Source: Anaerolineales bacterium
Lineage (GTDB): Bacteria; Chloroflexota; Anaerolineae; Aggregatilineales; UBA2796
DNA length: 64,000 nucleotides
Direction: 5' to 3'
Assembly (NCBI GenBank): GCA_015075625.1
Contig: JABTTZ010000001.1
Location: 1,922,001 to 1,986,000, forward strand
Both the position numbers and the translations under genes were made by a program. Below are positions 52,901-62,213 of the stretch, piece after piece. The notes under the pieces were generated by a model. It did not search any database and was not told the origin of the DNA. It was given only the letters and a program-made list of their open reading frames with translations. Each line of letters opens with the position of its first letter. Within the stretch, counting starts at the first letter, position 1.

Positions 52901-54112
52901 ATGCGCCTGTTGGTGATCGCCCGCTGCCCACCCTATCCCCTTCATCTCGGAGATCGCTTGATTCTCGGAAACCTCTTGCCGATATTAGCGCGGCGCGGCT
53001 ATGCGATTGACCTGATCGCTTTCTCTGACCGCACCGAAGATCGCGCTGAGATAACCCACTACCGAAGCGATTATGCCAGTGTGCATCTGATCCCAGACCC
53101 GCGCCGCTCGGCAGTTGATTATCTGAAGCGCTTGGTTGTGCCGGGGACGTTTTTCCCACAACGGGCAGCACAGTGTTGGTCGCCACAGATGGGGCGGGCG
53201 GTTGAGGAACGGCTAGCGAGTGCTGATGTCGTTCACCTGTTTGGGGGAATTCAGGTTTATGAATACCGCGATCTGATTCGCTCAAAACCACATCTGATCG
53301 TCCCTTATGAATCCTACAGCCTATATTTAGAATCCGCCTTGCGAGAAGTGCGTTCCCCCCGCGAAAAGATGCTTACGCGCTTACGATTGGCACTCACGCG
53401 CCGCTATGAAGGACGGATGTTCAATGGTTTTCAGCGGGTTGTCGTTCTCACCGCACAAGATCGGGCTGCCTTGGCACGGTTATCACGGCGACGCCAGCAG
53501 AACTGGATCGTGATTCCCAATGGCATTGCCCTTGAGCGGTTTCCCCTCAGCCAGTCACCGCTTGATCATCGTGAGCCGAGGCTGATCTTCGTCGGAAATT
53601 ACGCCTATGCGCCGAATGAAGATGCGGCGTTGTTCTTGGGGCGGGAGGTCTTTCCCCGTGTACGGAAAAAACACCCTGATTGCCAACTGCGCCTTGTGGG
53701 AAATGCCCCTACGCCGGCGATGCTCAACTTGGCAGCGGCAGCGGGCATCACCGTGACGGGTTTTGTCCCCGATGTGAACGCCGAGCTACAACTGGCGCGG
53801 CTTCTCGCTGCCCCCATCCGCTTTGGGGCAGGGATGAAAAACAAACTCTTAGAGGGAATGGCGGCGGGGCTGCCAATCATCACCACCGAGGCAGGTATTG
53901 CTGGCATGGAAGGATCCGCCGGTATCACTATCGTTGATCCTGATCCGGCGGCGTTTGCGGCGGCGGTTAGCCGCGCTCTTGACGATCCAGCGGGTTTAGC
54001 CTTTTGGGGAAAGGCAAACCGTGCCTTTACTGAGGAACGCTTTACATGGGCGCGGATTGCAGACGAATACGAGGCACTTTATCACCAGATTTGTCATGAG
54101 TATTCTTCTTAA
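52901..54112 (+). CDS. Group 1 glycosyltransferase (GT4-like)
   Basis: 403 residues of a GT-B fold: the N-terminal ARCPPYPLHLGDRLIL with GNLLPILARRGY, then IPNGIALERFPL, LIFVGNYAYAPNEDA, GFVPDVNAELQLARL and the C-terminal GAGMKNKLLEGMAAGLPIITT followed by EAGIAG, where the nucleotide-sugar EX7E-like element lies. Transfers a sugar to a lipid or polysaccharide acceptor. It is the only such gene here, so the target polymer is unknown. Confidence 0.88.
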   Translation: MRLLVIARCPPYPLHLGDRLILGNLLPILARRGYAIDLIAFSDRTEDRAEITHYRSDYASVHLIPDPRRSAVDYLKRLVVPGTFFPQRAAQCWSPQMGRAVEERLASADVVHLFGGIQVYEYRDLIRSKPHLIVPYESYSLYLESALREVRSPREKMLTRLRLALTRRYEGRMFNGFQRVVVLTAQDRAALARLSRRRQQNWIVIPNGIALERFPLSQSPLDHREPRLIFVGNYAYAPNEDAALFLGREVFPRVRKKHPDCQLRLVGNAPTPAMLNLAAAAGITVTGFVPDVNAELQLARLLAAPIRFGAGMKNKLLEGMAAGLPIITTEAGIAGMEGSAGITIVDPDPAAFAAAVSRALDDPAGLAFWGKANRAFTEERFTWARIADEYEALYHQICHEYSS

Positions 54113-54221
54113 TCGCTGTTCAACGAACGATATTCTTTTAGAAAACCACACCCTAACCGTATTCCAACGCAAATTCGTGTAGAATGAGGCATGTATAAAC
54201 GTTTCAGGGGATGTGCCGCCA

Positions 54222-55550
54222 ATGACCGGAAACCCAACAGATCTTACATCTACCTCATCTGGGCAAGGCATGGATGCCAAGACACTGGAGACAGTGCTGA
54301 ACATCAGCCACCACATGGCACAGAATCGCAACCTGAATCCACTGCTGAACTACGCTATGGAGGAGGCGGTAAACCTTGTTGGGGCAGAGGCAGGCTATCT
54401 TGTCCTTTTGGAGAGCGATGGAACACTGACCTTCCGCGCCGCCTATTCCCGCGATGGCTCTAAGTCAGCAGTCCCCGATGATGCCATTAGCGGCACGATT
54501 TTGGGCGAGGTCATTCGGACCGGCAAGCCACTTGTCCTGCGCGATGCCGGTATTGACCCCAATTTTGCCAATGCCACCAGTGTCGTGCTGCTCCGTTTGC
54601 GTTCGGTGATGTGCGTCCCACTTTTGGTGCGCGGCGGCGTGATTGGGGCAATCTATGTGGAAAACCGCAGCATTGAGGGGCGTTTCGGCGAGGCGAATTT
54701 GCCACCGCTGCTGCTCTTTGCTAACCAAGCGGCAATCGCCATTGAGAATGCCCGCCTGAACGATGAATTGGAAGAACGGATTGCCGAACGCACACGCCAG
54801 CTAGAACGAGCGATCACCCAAGTCGAGACGGCATGGCAGCAAGCGGTAGAAGTGAACCGGATGCACACCGAGTGGTTGGGGAAAATCACCCACGATATGC
54901 GTGCGCCGCTGAGCGTTGTCATCTCGGCGCTGACGCTGATGCAAGAGGGGGAATTTGGCGCGGTGGAAGGCGAGATGTTGGAATGGGTAACGCGAGCGCT
55001 GGACGCCACGAACCGTGCCTTGGTGCTCTCCAACAACGTGTTTGACCTTGCCAAGCTGGAGATGGGCGGCTTGCGCCTCTATAAAGAACCAATCGACCCC
55101 GTTGCCTTTTTGCAAGGCATCTTCAACATCGGTATGGGGTTGCCCTGGGCAGAGGGGGTTTCCTTTCGTCTCGAGATTCCCGCCGAACTCCCCTCTATCA
55201 CCATCGATCCGGGGCGGATTCATCAGGTCATCATCAACTTGCTCTCCAATGCCCTGAAGTTTACCGAAGCGGGGGAGGTTGTCCTCCATGCCGAACTAGG
55301 AAGTGAGATGCTCATCGTCGGTGTCCGCGACACGGGGAACGGTATTGCCTTGGATGCCCAAGAACGCATCTTTGAGCGGTTTTACCAAGCACCCCAGACG
55401 CTTGACAAACGCCGTTCGGGGACAGGGCTAGGGTTAGCCATTTGTCAGGAATTGGTTGAGGCACACGGCGGACAGATTTGGGTAGAGAGCGAGCCGAACG
55501 CCGGATCAGATTTCTTGTTTACCTTGCCGTATAACGCACCTTCATCCTAA
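54222..55550 (+). CDS. Cytosolic GAF sensor histidine kinase
   Basis: About 442 residues from ATG 54,222; a GTG at 54,213 is possible but very close to AGGGG. A GAF sensory domain covers residues ~18-165 (LLNYAMEEAVNLVGAEAGYL, MCVPLLVRGGVIGAIYVEN), then a coiled coil (ELEERIAERTRQLERA). HisKA with H-box KITHDMRAPLSVV and an HATPase with NLLSNALKF (N box), VRDTGNGIA (G1), FYQAP and GTGLGLAICQ (G2) follow. No membrane segment was seen, so it senses a cytoplasmic signal. No response regulator is adjacent. Confidence 0.93.
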   Translation: MTGNPTDLTSTSSGQGMDAKTLETVLNISHHMAQNRNLNPLLNYAMEEAVNLVGAEAGYLVLLESDGTLTFRAAYSRDGSKSAVPDDAISGTILGEVIRTGKPLVLRDAGIDPNFANATSVVLLRLRSVMCVPLLVRGGVIGAIYVENRSIEGRFGEANLPPLLLFANQAAIAIENARLNDELEERIAERTRQLERAITQVETAWQQAVEVNRMHTEWLGKITHDMRAPLSVVISALTLMQEGEFGAVEGEMLEWVTRALDATNRALVLSNNVFDLAKLEMGGLRLYKEPIDPVAFLQGIFNIGMGLPWAEGVSFRLEIPAELPSITIDPGRIHQVIINLLSNALKFTEAGEVVLHAELGSEMLIVGVRDTGNGIALDAQERIFERFYQAPQTLDKRRSGTGLGLAICQELVEAHGGQIWVESEPNAGSDFLFTLPYNAPSS

Positions 55551-55609
55551 GCCGATTCTCAACTATAATTCACGGACAGGTTCGCGTTGGGTGGTATGGA
55601 GGGGCTGCG

Positions 55610-57040
55610 GTGGCAAACAACGATCAGTACGAAGGACGAATGTCTCACTATCATATTTGGACCCTCGGTTGTCAGATGAATGTTGCTGACTCCCAACGGC
55701 TTGCCAGTGAACTGGAAAAGCGCGGCTTCCGGGCGACAGATGAACCAGAGAGCGCCGATATTCTCGTCGTGAATACCTGCGTCGTCCGGCAAGGCGCTGA
55801 AGATAAAGGCGTTTCCCGCCTGCACATGCTGCGCCCGCTCAAACAGAAATTTCCCGACAAAGTGATCGGGCTGATGGGCTGCATGGTGGGCGTCCGCGAT
55901 CCGCTTCCTTTGCGGAAACGGTTCCCCTTTGTCGATGTCTTTATGGCGCCCTCTGATCCCGACCCCATGCTTGAATTCCTGAACGAGCGAGGAATAGAAG
56001 GGGATGTGCGCACTTATGAGGATACCTCGCGTACCTTCCGCGATGCGCTCCAAGACGAGGACTTACTGCTGCTGCCCACCCATGAACGCGGACACCTCAT
56101 CAGTGCCCATGTTCCGGTTGTGTATGGCTGTTCTCATGCCTGCGCGTTTTGTATTATTCCGTTTCGGCGGGGGGTGGAGCGCAGCCGGACGGTGGGGGAA
56201 ATCGTCGCTGATGTGCGCAGCCTAACCCGTCAGGGGGTCAAAGAGATCACCCTTTTGGGGCAGATTGTGGATCGTTATGGAAAGGACATTCCCGACGGAC
56301 CGGACCTTGCCGCTCTGCTGCGGATTGTCCACGAGGTAGGCGTTGGGGAAGGGTTGGAGCGTATTCGCTTTTTGACCAGCCACCCCAATTGGATGACCGA
56401 TAAACTGCTCGAAACAGTTGCCGAGTTGCCCCATGTGATGCCCCATATCGAAGTTCCCGTCCAAGCTGGCGATGATGAAGTGCTGCGGCGCATGAAACGC
56501 GGCTACACCCAAGCAGAATACCGCCGCCTGATTGAGCGCATCCGGCAGATTATCCCTGAGGTGGCGATCAACACGGATATTATTGTCGGCTTCCCCGGCG
56601 AAACAGAAACCCAGTTTATGGCGACCCACGATCTTTTGGCAGACCTCAAATTGGATAAAATCCATCTGGCAAAATACAGCCCACGCCCGCAGACCGTCAG
56701 CGAGCGGACGATGGCTGATGATGTCCCTGAAGTAGAGAAGGAACGCCGCCGTGCCTTGCTAGATGAGCAGCAAAAACGGACATGTGCCGCGATCAACGGG
56801 CGTTTGTTAGGGGCAACTGTTCCTGTATTGGTGGAAGAAAAGCAAGAGACCCGTTGGCGAGGGCGAACGCCTCAAAACAAACTGGTGTTTTTCGAGGATG
56901 AAGGACAAACGAGCGCAAATCGACGCGGCGAGGTGGTCGATGTGGAGATCATATGGACAGGACCATGGTCGATGGTCGGACGCCTGCCGGGTCAGATCGC
57001 TCAATCGGCGCCGGAAACTATCGAACTGACCTCCGTGTGA
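55610..57040 (+). CDS. miaB: tRNA-2-methylthio-N6-dimethylallyladenosine synthase MiaB
   Basis: 476 residues from GTG 55,610 with GGAGG upstream; an ATG at 55,640 is an alternative. The N-terminal domain has three cysteines for the second cluster (TLGCQMN, VNTCVVR, LMGCMVG). The radical-SAM site is YGCSHACAFCIIP (CxxxCxxC near residue 180). A C-terminal TRAM-like domain ends the protein. MiaB thiomethylates A37 of tRNAs reading U-starting codons. It is a complete enzyme. Confidence 0.95.
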   Translation: MANNDQYEGRMSHYHIWTLGCQMNVADSQRLASELEKRGFRATDEPESADILVVNTCVVRQGAEDKGVSRLHMLRPLKQKFPDKVIGLMGCMVGVRDPLPLRKRFPFVDVFMAPSDPDPMLEFLNERGIEGDVRTYEDTSRTFRDALQDEDLLLLPTHERGHLISAHVPVVYGCSHACAFCIIPFRRGVERSRTVGEIVADVRSLTRQGVKEITLLGQIVDRYGKDIPDGPDLAALLRIVHEVGVGEGLERIRFLTSHPNWMTDKLLETVAELPHVMPHIEVPVQAGDDEVLRRMKRGYTQAEYRRLIERIRQIIPEVAINTDIIVGFPGETETQFMATHDLLADLKLDKIHLAKYSPRPQTVSERTMADDVPEVEKERRRALLDEQQKRTCAAINGRLLGATVPVLVEEKQETRWRGRTPQNKLVFFEDEGQTSANRRGEVVDVEIIWTGPWSMVGRLPGQIAQSAPETIELTSV

Positions 57041-57048
57041 TTTGCCCT

Positions 57049-57762
57049 ATGCACAGGTTGTCACGGACATTCCCTATCCTTGTTCTCCTCGCTGCGATCC
57101 TCGCTTGTAACCTGATGGGTGCCGCGGGGAGCAGTACGCCAACACCAAACGCGGGGGAGACACTTTCCCCCAACGGTGCTGGACGCCCACTGGTTCTCAT
57201 CGAAGCGCCGACCAACGGCTCGCAAGGCGTTTTACGCCAACCGCTGACCGTGAAGGTGCGGGCGACGGATACCAACGGAATTACCCGCGTCGTCATGCGT
57301 GAGGGAGGGCGTGTTGTGGTCACACTACCTTCCCCAAATGCCCAAAAAGAATTTTCTGTGCTTTTGCCCTATACACCTATGCGGACAGGGAACATCACCT
57401 TAGAGGTCATTGCCTACAGCCAAACGGGGGATAGTCCACCCGTTTCCCTCACCTTAGAGATTGTTGGGAGCGTGGGAGAACTGCGCAATCCAGCCTCTCT
57501 CGATCCAACCTTAGGGGCGGCATCTGGGCAAGCAGTGTGTACCGTAAAAGTGAACATTGACAACCTGAATATGCGGCGGGGGGCAGGAACCGCTTACGCC
57601 ATTATCGTCAAACTCCCGCTTGGTGAGGATTTGACCGTGATTGGGCGAAACAACGATACCACCTGGCTCAGTGTCCGCCGCAGCAACGGGATGGAGGGGT
57701 GGGTTTCCGCTCAGTATGTCAATTCAACAGGCGATTGCACCCGCGCCCCCATCACAGGATAA
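57049..57762 (+). CDS. Lipoprotein with Ig-like and SH3 domains
   Basis: About 237 residues from ATG 57,049, 8 bp after miaB; an ORF start at 56,953 lies inside miaB. The signal peptide ends in a lipobox (LLAAILAC), so the protein is lipid-anchored. A disordered TPTPN stretch follows, then an Ig-like strand-rich domain (residues ~45-145) and a C-terminal SH3_3 domain (VNIDNLNMRRGAGTAYAII, TWLSVRRSNGMEGWVSAQYV). Probably binds cell-wall or surface polymer. Function is inferred from domains. Confidence 0.85.
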   Translation: MHRLSRTFPILVLLAAILACNLMGAAGSSTPTPNAGETLSPNGAGRPLVLIEAPTNGSQGVLRQPLTVKVRATDTNGITRVVMREGGRVVVTLPSPNAQKEFSVLLPYTPMRTGNITLEVIAYSQTGDSPPVSLTLEIVGSVGELRNPASLDPTLGAASGQAVCTVKVNIDNLNMRRGAGTAYAIIVKLPLGEDLTVIGRNNDTTWLSVRRSNGMEGWVSAQYVNSTGDCTRAPITG

Positions 57763-57777
57763 CGGCACCACGACCTC

Positions 57778-58923
57778 ATGACACTCAAACAACGAACAAC
57801 GGGAGAACGTGATTCCCGCCGCGCCAATCGCCAAGCCATCCTCCGCGCCATTTACAGCGGAGAGGCGAATACTCGCGTTGACCTTGCCACGCACCTCGGT
57901 GTGACGAAAACCACCGTTGGGGAAGTGATCGGCAGTCTGATCGATGAAGGCTACCTTGCCGAGACGGGGTTGGGGCAATCCACCGACGAGGGGGGGAAAC
58001 GTCCCCGCCTGTTGGAATTTCAACGAGAGACGCGCCATGTCATTGGTGTTAGCCTCAACGGAGATCACCTCCTCGGCGTCCTCTCCAATATGGGAGGGGA
58101 TGTGCTGGTTGAGCATCGCTTGGCTACGGAAGCGCTCAGCGGGAAGGAGATGATCGAAGCGATCTGCAATGTGATTAATGGCTTGATCGCCCAGATCAGT
58201 GTACCGCTGCTTGCCATTGGCATTGGTGTGCCTGGGTTGGTCAATTCAGACGCTGGTGTTGTAGAACTCGCCCCCACGCTCACATGGCGCAACCTCCCTT
58301 TGACAAAGATGATTGAAGAGCGTTACGGTGTCCCTGTTTATATCGGGAGCAGCACAGCGCTTGCCGCCCTCGGTTTATACGCTTGGGGGAGTGGGGAAGC
58401 CGTTCGCTCACTGGCAATGATCCATGTTGGGAATAGCGTTGGCGTTGGGTGGGTCATTGATGGCAATTCCTATCAGGGAGGGATTGGCTATCTGCGGGTG
58501 GGGGGCAGCGACACGCCCTACCTTGACGCACTCTTAGGCTGGACAGCCGTCCGCCGCCGCGCCGAAGACCTTTACCTTCAACGGCGGGATGACCTCATGG
58601 GCGCGGAATGGTCGTACCTCCATGTTCGGCGGGCATATTTGGATGGGCAAGCCGGGGCGCTGACGCTCCACGAGGAATTGGCATCGTCGCTAGGGCGGGC
58701 GGTGGCGTGGACGGTTGCCATGCTGCGCCCCGAACACCTTGTCTTGGCGGGGACAATTGCCGATTTGGGGCAGCCCTTCCTCCGCCGCACACTTGCCCAT
58801 GCCCATGACCTTGTGCTGCCCGATTTGCTCAAAGAAGTGACCGTCAGCCTGAATACGACTCCGGCGCTTGGCGCGGTGGGCGCAGTAGCAGAGGCGCTGC
58901 GGCGCGAATTAGGGATTATTTGA
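57778..58923 (+). CDS. ROK-family transcriptional regulator
   Basis: 381 residues. A winged helix at residues ~15-70 (NRQAILRAIYSGEANTRVDLA, GVTKTTVGEVIGSLIDEGYLAET) is followed by a ROK domain (VIGVSLNGDHLLGVL, IGIGVPGLVN, GNSVGVGWVIDG). The family's GEIGH-type motif and zinc-binding CxCGxxGCxE cluster are missing: the corresponding regions read IGYLRVGG and SDTPYLDALLGW. It therefore probably lacks kinase activity and works as a sugar-responsive repressor like NagC or XylR. It is followed by a binding-protein-like regulator gene. Confidence 0.88.
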   Translation: MTLKQRTTGERDSRRANRQAILRAIYSGEANTRVDLATHLGVTKTTVGEVIGSLIDEGYLAETGLGQSTDEGGKRPRLLEFQRETRHVIGVSLNGDHLLGVLSNMGGDVLVEHRLATEALSGKEMIEAICNVINGLIAQISVPLLAIGIGVPGLVNSDAGVVELAPTLTWRNLPLTKMIEERYGVPVYIGSSTALAALGLYAWGSGEAVRSLAMIHVGNSVGVGWVIDGNSYQGGIGYLRVGGSDTPYLDALLGWTAVRRRAEDLYLQRRDDLMGAEWSYLHVRRAYLDGQAGALTLHEELASSLGRAVAWTVAMLRPEHLVLAGTIADLGQPFLRRTLAHAHDLVLPDLLKEVTVSLNTTPALGAVGAVAEALRRELGII

Positions 58924-59017
58924 ATGTGGTATGTGCATATGTGATAAGGTGTCTCTGCGCCCAGTGTGATATCTTCAATACTACGTTTAGCGAAATTCTT
59001 TCTAAAAAGGTACGTTC

Positions 59018-59833
59018 ATGCGACGCGCCCCCAAAACCCCCCAAGCAATTGGCGTTTTCACCAATGATCCGAACGGTGTCTTTCAGCGCAATGTTATACG
59101 CGGGGTGGAGCAAGAGGCAAAACAGCACGACTATCCGATTGAGGTTATTGCTGTTCCAGATTGGCAAAATACGGCGCCGCGCTATGACTCCTTAGCGGGG
59201 ATCATCAGCGTGGCGACGGCTGTCCCCGATAATTTTTTGCGCATGTTTTACCGCCTTGCCAAACCGCTCTCGCTGATCGCCCATATCATCCCTGATACAC
59301 CCGTCCCAACAGTAATCTCAAATAATGCGCAAGGCATTGCTGAACTCGTTCGCTATCTGTGTGACGAGCGCGGTTGCTCCCGCTTTGTCTATATCCGAGG
59401 CATTGCCGCCCAGATCGACGCCCAACAACGGGAACGTGCCTTTCGAGAAGAACTTACCCGACGCGGGTTTTCTCCACAAGACGCACGCTTTGTCGCCGGG
59501 GATTTTGATCCACCCATCGCCGCACAATCCATTCGTGCGTTGGTGAAGCAGCGAAAAGAATTCCCCTTTGATGCCATTCTTGCTGCCGATTACATGATGG
59601 GCATTGCGGCGGCAGAAGTCCTTTACAAGGCGAACATTGATATTCCCGATGAGGTCGCCATTGCTGGCTTTGGCGATGGGCATGAAGCCCTTGACGCCGA
59701 TCTGACCACCGTTGCTGCCAATGTGAGCGAGCTTGGCGTCTGTGCAACGCGGCAGGTGGTCAAGCAAATTGATGGGCTGCGCATCAGCGGGGCAACCGTC
59801 CTTAGCACACGGCTGATCGTGCGAGGGACGTGA
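59018..59833 (+). CDS. LacI/PBP1-like sugar-binding protein without DNA-binding domain
   Basis: 271 residues starting at ATG 59,018 after AAAGG. The fold is that of LacI effector domains: QAIGVFTNDPNGVFQRNVIRG, PTVISNNAQGIAELVRYL, FVYIRGIAAQIDAQQRERAF, DAILAADYMMGIAAAEVL and PDEVAIAGFGDGHEALDADLTTV. The usual N-terminal helix-turn-helix is missing, and the upstream 90 bp hold no in-frame one. In Chloroflexota such domains often head sensor kinases, but here translation ends at a stop codon. There is no signal peptide, so it is cytoplasmic. A role as a co-regulator with the adjacent ROK protein is possible. Confidence 0.8.
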   Translation: MRRAPKTPQAIGVFTNDPNGVFQRNVIRGVEQEAKQHDYPIEVIAVPDWQNTAPRYDSLAGIISVATAVPDNFLRMFYRLAKPLSLIAHIIPDTPVPTVISNNAQGIAELVRYLCDERGCSRFVYIRGIAAQIDAQQRERAFREELTRRGFSPQDARFVAGDFDPPIAAQSIRALVKQRKEFPFDAILAADYMMGIAAAEVLYKANIDIPDEVAIAGFGDGHEALDADLTTVAANVSELGVCATRQVVKQIDGLRISGATVLSTRLIVRGT

Positions 59834-59852
59834 TTTCCCACCCCCCCTCATC

Positions 59853-60347
59853 TCACAGGTTTATTGTCCGCACGGCTTCCCGTAGATGCGTTTGCACAGC
59901 GGCAACAATGTCGGCATAAACGGCATGCGCAGTTTCCGGGGTGAGGATTACATCATGGTGAAATGTACCGGATGCTCGTTCCAAAAGCCATGTATCCGCC
60001 CCAACCAGCGAACTATTTTTCGCGTCATCAAGGGAATCGAAGTGAAGTTGGCGGAGGGTTGTCGTCAGCGCCCCATAGCGAATGGTATCAATCGTCGTCT
60101 CAAGGGTCAGCGGTTTGGCATTTGGGCGGCGATAGGTGACGGCGAGATGTCCCTCTGCGCTCCCTCGTACACGGACAAGCGTCCCGACCTGATCGGGGTG
60201 GCGTCCATCGTGGTAGCGAATGGTGAGTCGGTACGCCTCAATAACAGTGGGTTGAGCGGCTACCGTAGTGAGTTCGGGCTGCATAACGCGCAGGGCAATG
60301 AGGCGTAATGGTGCAGCGGCGGGTCGTAATGGGTGTGTGGACATCAT
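59853..60347 (-). CDS. Hypothetical protein
   Basis: About 164 residues from ATG 60,347 (or 60,344), behind GAGAGGGG; the longer open frame has poor coding character. No family recognised. Two folded-looking stretches: MQPELTTVAAQPTVIEAYRL, then HLAVTYRRPNAKPLTLET, and a C-terminal helix (AHAVYADIVAAVQTHLREAV). It lies divergently from the methyltransferase gene at 60,414. No membrane segment. Confidence 0.6.
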   Translation of the reverse strand: MMSTHPLRPAAAPLRLIALRVMQPELTTVAAQPTVIEAYRLTIRYHDGRHPDQVGTLVRVRGSAEGHLAVTYRRPNAKPLTLETTIDTIRYGALTTTLRQLHFDSLDDAKNSSLVGADTWLLERASGTFHHDVILTPETAHAVYADIVAAVQTHLREAVRTINL

Positions 60348-60413
60348 AATACCCCTCTCCCCCATTGGGGTTACTGATCCTCCTCTATAGCTTCGATTGT
60401 ACGGGAAAAGCGC

Positions 60414-61304
60414 ATGAAGTGTGACCTGACAGGTGTTCGGGAATTGTACAAAGCAACAGCGGATCGCTATACAACTGCGATCACCCCGCTGATGGGGGAA
60501 TTTGCCCATGATCTCGCACAGTGGGCGCTTAACTGCCTTGCCGCCCACCGTGCCGGGCGCTTGTTCGATCCCTTCGATCTCCCCTCGATCCGTTCCCCCG
60601 CACATGAGGTCTATCCCATTCGGGCGCTTGATCTTGGAACGGGTACGGGGGCGTTGGCGGCAGGGTTAGCGGGTACTGTCCGTGAGGTGATCGGCATCGA
60701 TCTTGTTCCCGAAATGCTGCGGGAAATATCCCTCCCCTTTGCCGTCCATGGTGACATACACGCTTTGCCCTTCGCCCGCGCCAGTGTTGATCTGGTTGGG
60801 GCATGTTTTGGCTTGAATCACAGCGATCCGAAGGTATCCCTGCGGGAGGCAGCGCGTGTCCTACGTCCGAGGGGGTTGTTGATCCTTCAGGAATGGGGGG
60901 CGCGTGATCCGCTTAGTCAGATCGTTGAGGATATCTTGGATTCCTTTGCCGCTGACCTGCCTGAAGCGCTGCCCTCTACCTTGCGCCACTTTTGTGATTC
61001 CCCAACAGTCTGGTATGACCACCTCCAAGACGCCGATGATTACCGCCAATGGCTGCGTGGACGGGGCTTTTCGCTCGTCTATGCCCACGAAGAACCCTTC
61101 GTCCGCGTGCGCATCCCAATTGCCACCTTTCTAGGGGCAAAACTGGCATGGGCAACGGCGTGGCACACCCTTCAGGCGCTTTCAGAGGGGCGGCGGGCGG
61201 CGTGCCGGAGAGCGTTGGAGCAGGCACTAACCCCACACGCTGACCATAGCGGGATGCTCACCTTTTCGCCGCCTTTGATTCGCCTTTGCGCTGTGCGGGG
61301 GTGA
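60414..61304 (+). CDS. SAM-dependent methyltransferase
   Basis: 296 residues. SAM-binding motif ALDLGTGTGALAAGL (near residue 75), then VIGIDLVPEML, GDIHALPFARASVDLVGAC and the LRPRGLLILQEWG segment. Typical class I fold of the UbiE/BioC type; the substrate is unknown. The C-terminal ~110 residues may bind the acceptor. It is convergent with, and overlaps by 47 bp, the CcmI-like gene. Confidence 0.85.
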   Translation: MKCDLTGVRELYKATADRYTTAITPLMGEFAHDLAQWALNCLAAHRAGRLFDPFDLPSIRSPAHEVYPIRALDLGTGTGALAAGLAGTVREVIGIDLVPEMLREISLPFAVHGDIHALPFARASVDLVGACFGLNHSDPKVSLREAARVLRPRGLLILQEWGARDPLSQIVEDILDSFAADLPEALPSTLRHFCDSPTVWYDHLQDADDYRQWLRGRGFSLVYAHEEPFVRVRIPIATFLGAKLAWATAWHTLQALSEGRRAACRRALEQALTPHADHSGMLTFSPPLIRLCAVRG

Positions 61305-61638
61305 TGTTCTCAGCAATCAACGCATCAATTGCCCCTAATTGGGCGGCGTCTAGTGACTTCAAAATCGCCACCCCCCGCCGGAGAAGGTCTTCGCGCAGGG
61401 TGTAATGATCGGCGTCGGTGATCTTCCCCGTCTGGTGGTCAAAATCGAGGTCGTGGACAGCGGCGAGGATCGCTTCGCGCTCTGCCTCCAATTGGGCGAT
61501 CAAAGGCATATCGCCAAATTCTTCCTCGCCTGTGTTTTGCCTACCGATCCGCCGTCCACGCCCGATAAGAGGAAAGGCGATCAGTGCCGCCACGATCAGG
61601 GCAACGCCCGCGAAAAAGATGTATCCGCCGTTACTCAT
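61258..61638 (-). CDS. CcmI-like membrane protein of cytochrome c assembly
   Basis: 126 residues. One N-terminal membrane helix (GYIFFAGVALIVAALIAFPLIG), then a cytoplasmic helical region with AILAAVHDLDFDHQTGKIT and DADHYTLREDLLRRG. The pattern AVxDLDFDxxxGK is typical of the short CcmI-like/cytochrome c biogenesis family. It overlaps the TlpA-like gene by ATGA, a frequent partner in this pathway, and ends inside the opposite methyltransferase gene. No heme lyase is nearby. Confidence 0.75.
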   Translation of the reverse strand: MSNGGYIFFAGVALIVAALIAFPLIGRGRRIGRQNTGEEEFGDMPLIAQLEAEREAILAAVHDLDFDHQTGKITDADHYTLREDLLRRGVAILKSLDAAQLGAIDALIAENITPAQRKGESKAAKR

Positions 61639-62213
61639 GGGGTGTTCTCTTTGGGGGTGTTCTCACTCGGCGCAAGAAGTGCTTCGAGAATGGGACGAAC
61701 GTCGGCGGCGCTGATCGGTTGGATGAAAATCTTCGCCAATTTCCCTTCTTTATCGACAATAAACGTCTCTGGAACGCCTTTGATCCGGTAGGCGCGGCTG
61801 GCGGCGTTCCCGCTATCATGCCCGGTTGGGTAGACTATGCCAAATTCAGCAAGGAAGGCGCGAGCATTCGCTTCGGTATCGTTGTACCCGACCCCAACGA
61901 GGACGACGCCGCGATCTTCGTAATCTTCCCAAAGGGCGTTCAGGTCGGCGGCTTCCGAGCGGCAGGGTCCGCACCAACTCGCCCAGAAATTGACGAGGAC
62001 AACCTTCCCTCGCAGATCGTTCAGGCGCAGCGGTTCGCCTGTGTCATAGCGGATAATCGTGAAATCGGGCGCATCGCCGCTGGCAACTTGCCCCTGATTC
62101 GCCTCAAAGAGCGCCCATGCCAACCCTAACATAAAAAGGATGGGGAAGATCAACAGCGCGATCAGTGCGGCGGGGCGGGTGGTACGAATCGTTGTTTCTG
62201 GCGTAGTATTCAT
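61635..62213 (-). CDS. TlpA/ResA-like membrane thioredoxin
   Basis: 192 residues. An N-terminal signal anchor (LIALLIFPILFMLGLAWALF) holds an extracytoplasmic thioredoxin domain with NFWASWCGPCRSEA (CGPC near residue 82), VVLVGVGYND and GVPETFIVDKEGKL. Family members (ResA, CcmG, TlpA) keep apocytochrome cysteines reduced for heme attachment, in line with the CcmI-like neighbour. It overlaps both flanking genes by 4 bp. Confidence 0.88.
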   Translation of the reverse strand: MNTTPETTIRTTRPAALIALLIFPILFMLGLAWALFEANQGQVASGDAPDFTIIRYDTGEPLRLNDLRGKVVLVNFWASWCGPCRSEAADLNALWEDYEDRGVVLVGVGYNDTEANARAFLAEFGIVYPTGHDSGNAASRAYRIKGVPETFIVDKEGKLAKIFIQPISAADVRPILEALLAPSENTPKENTP

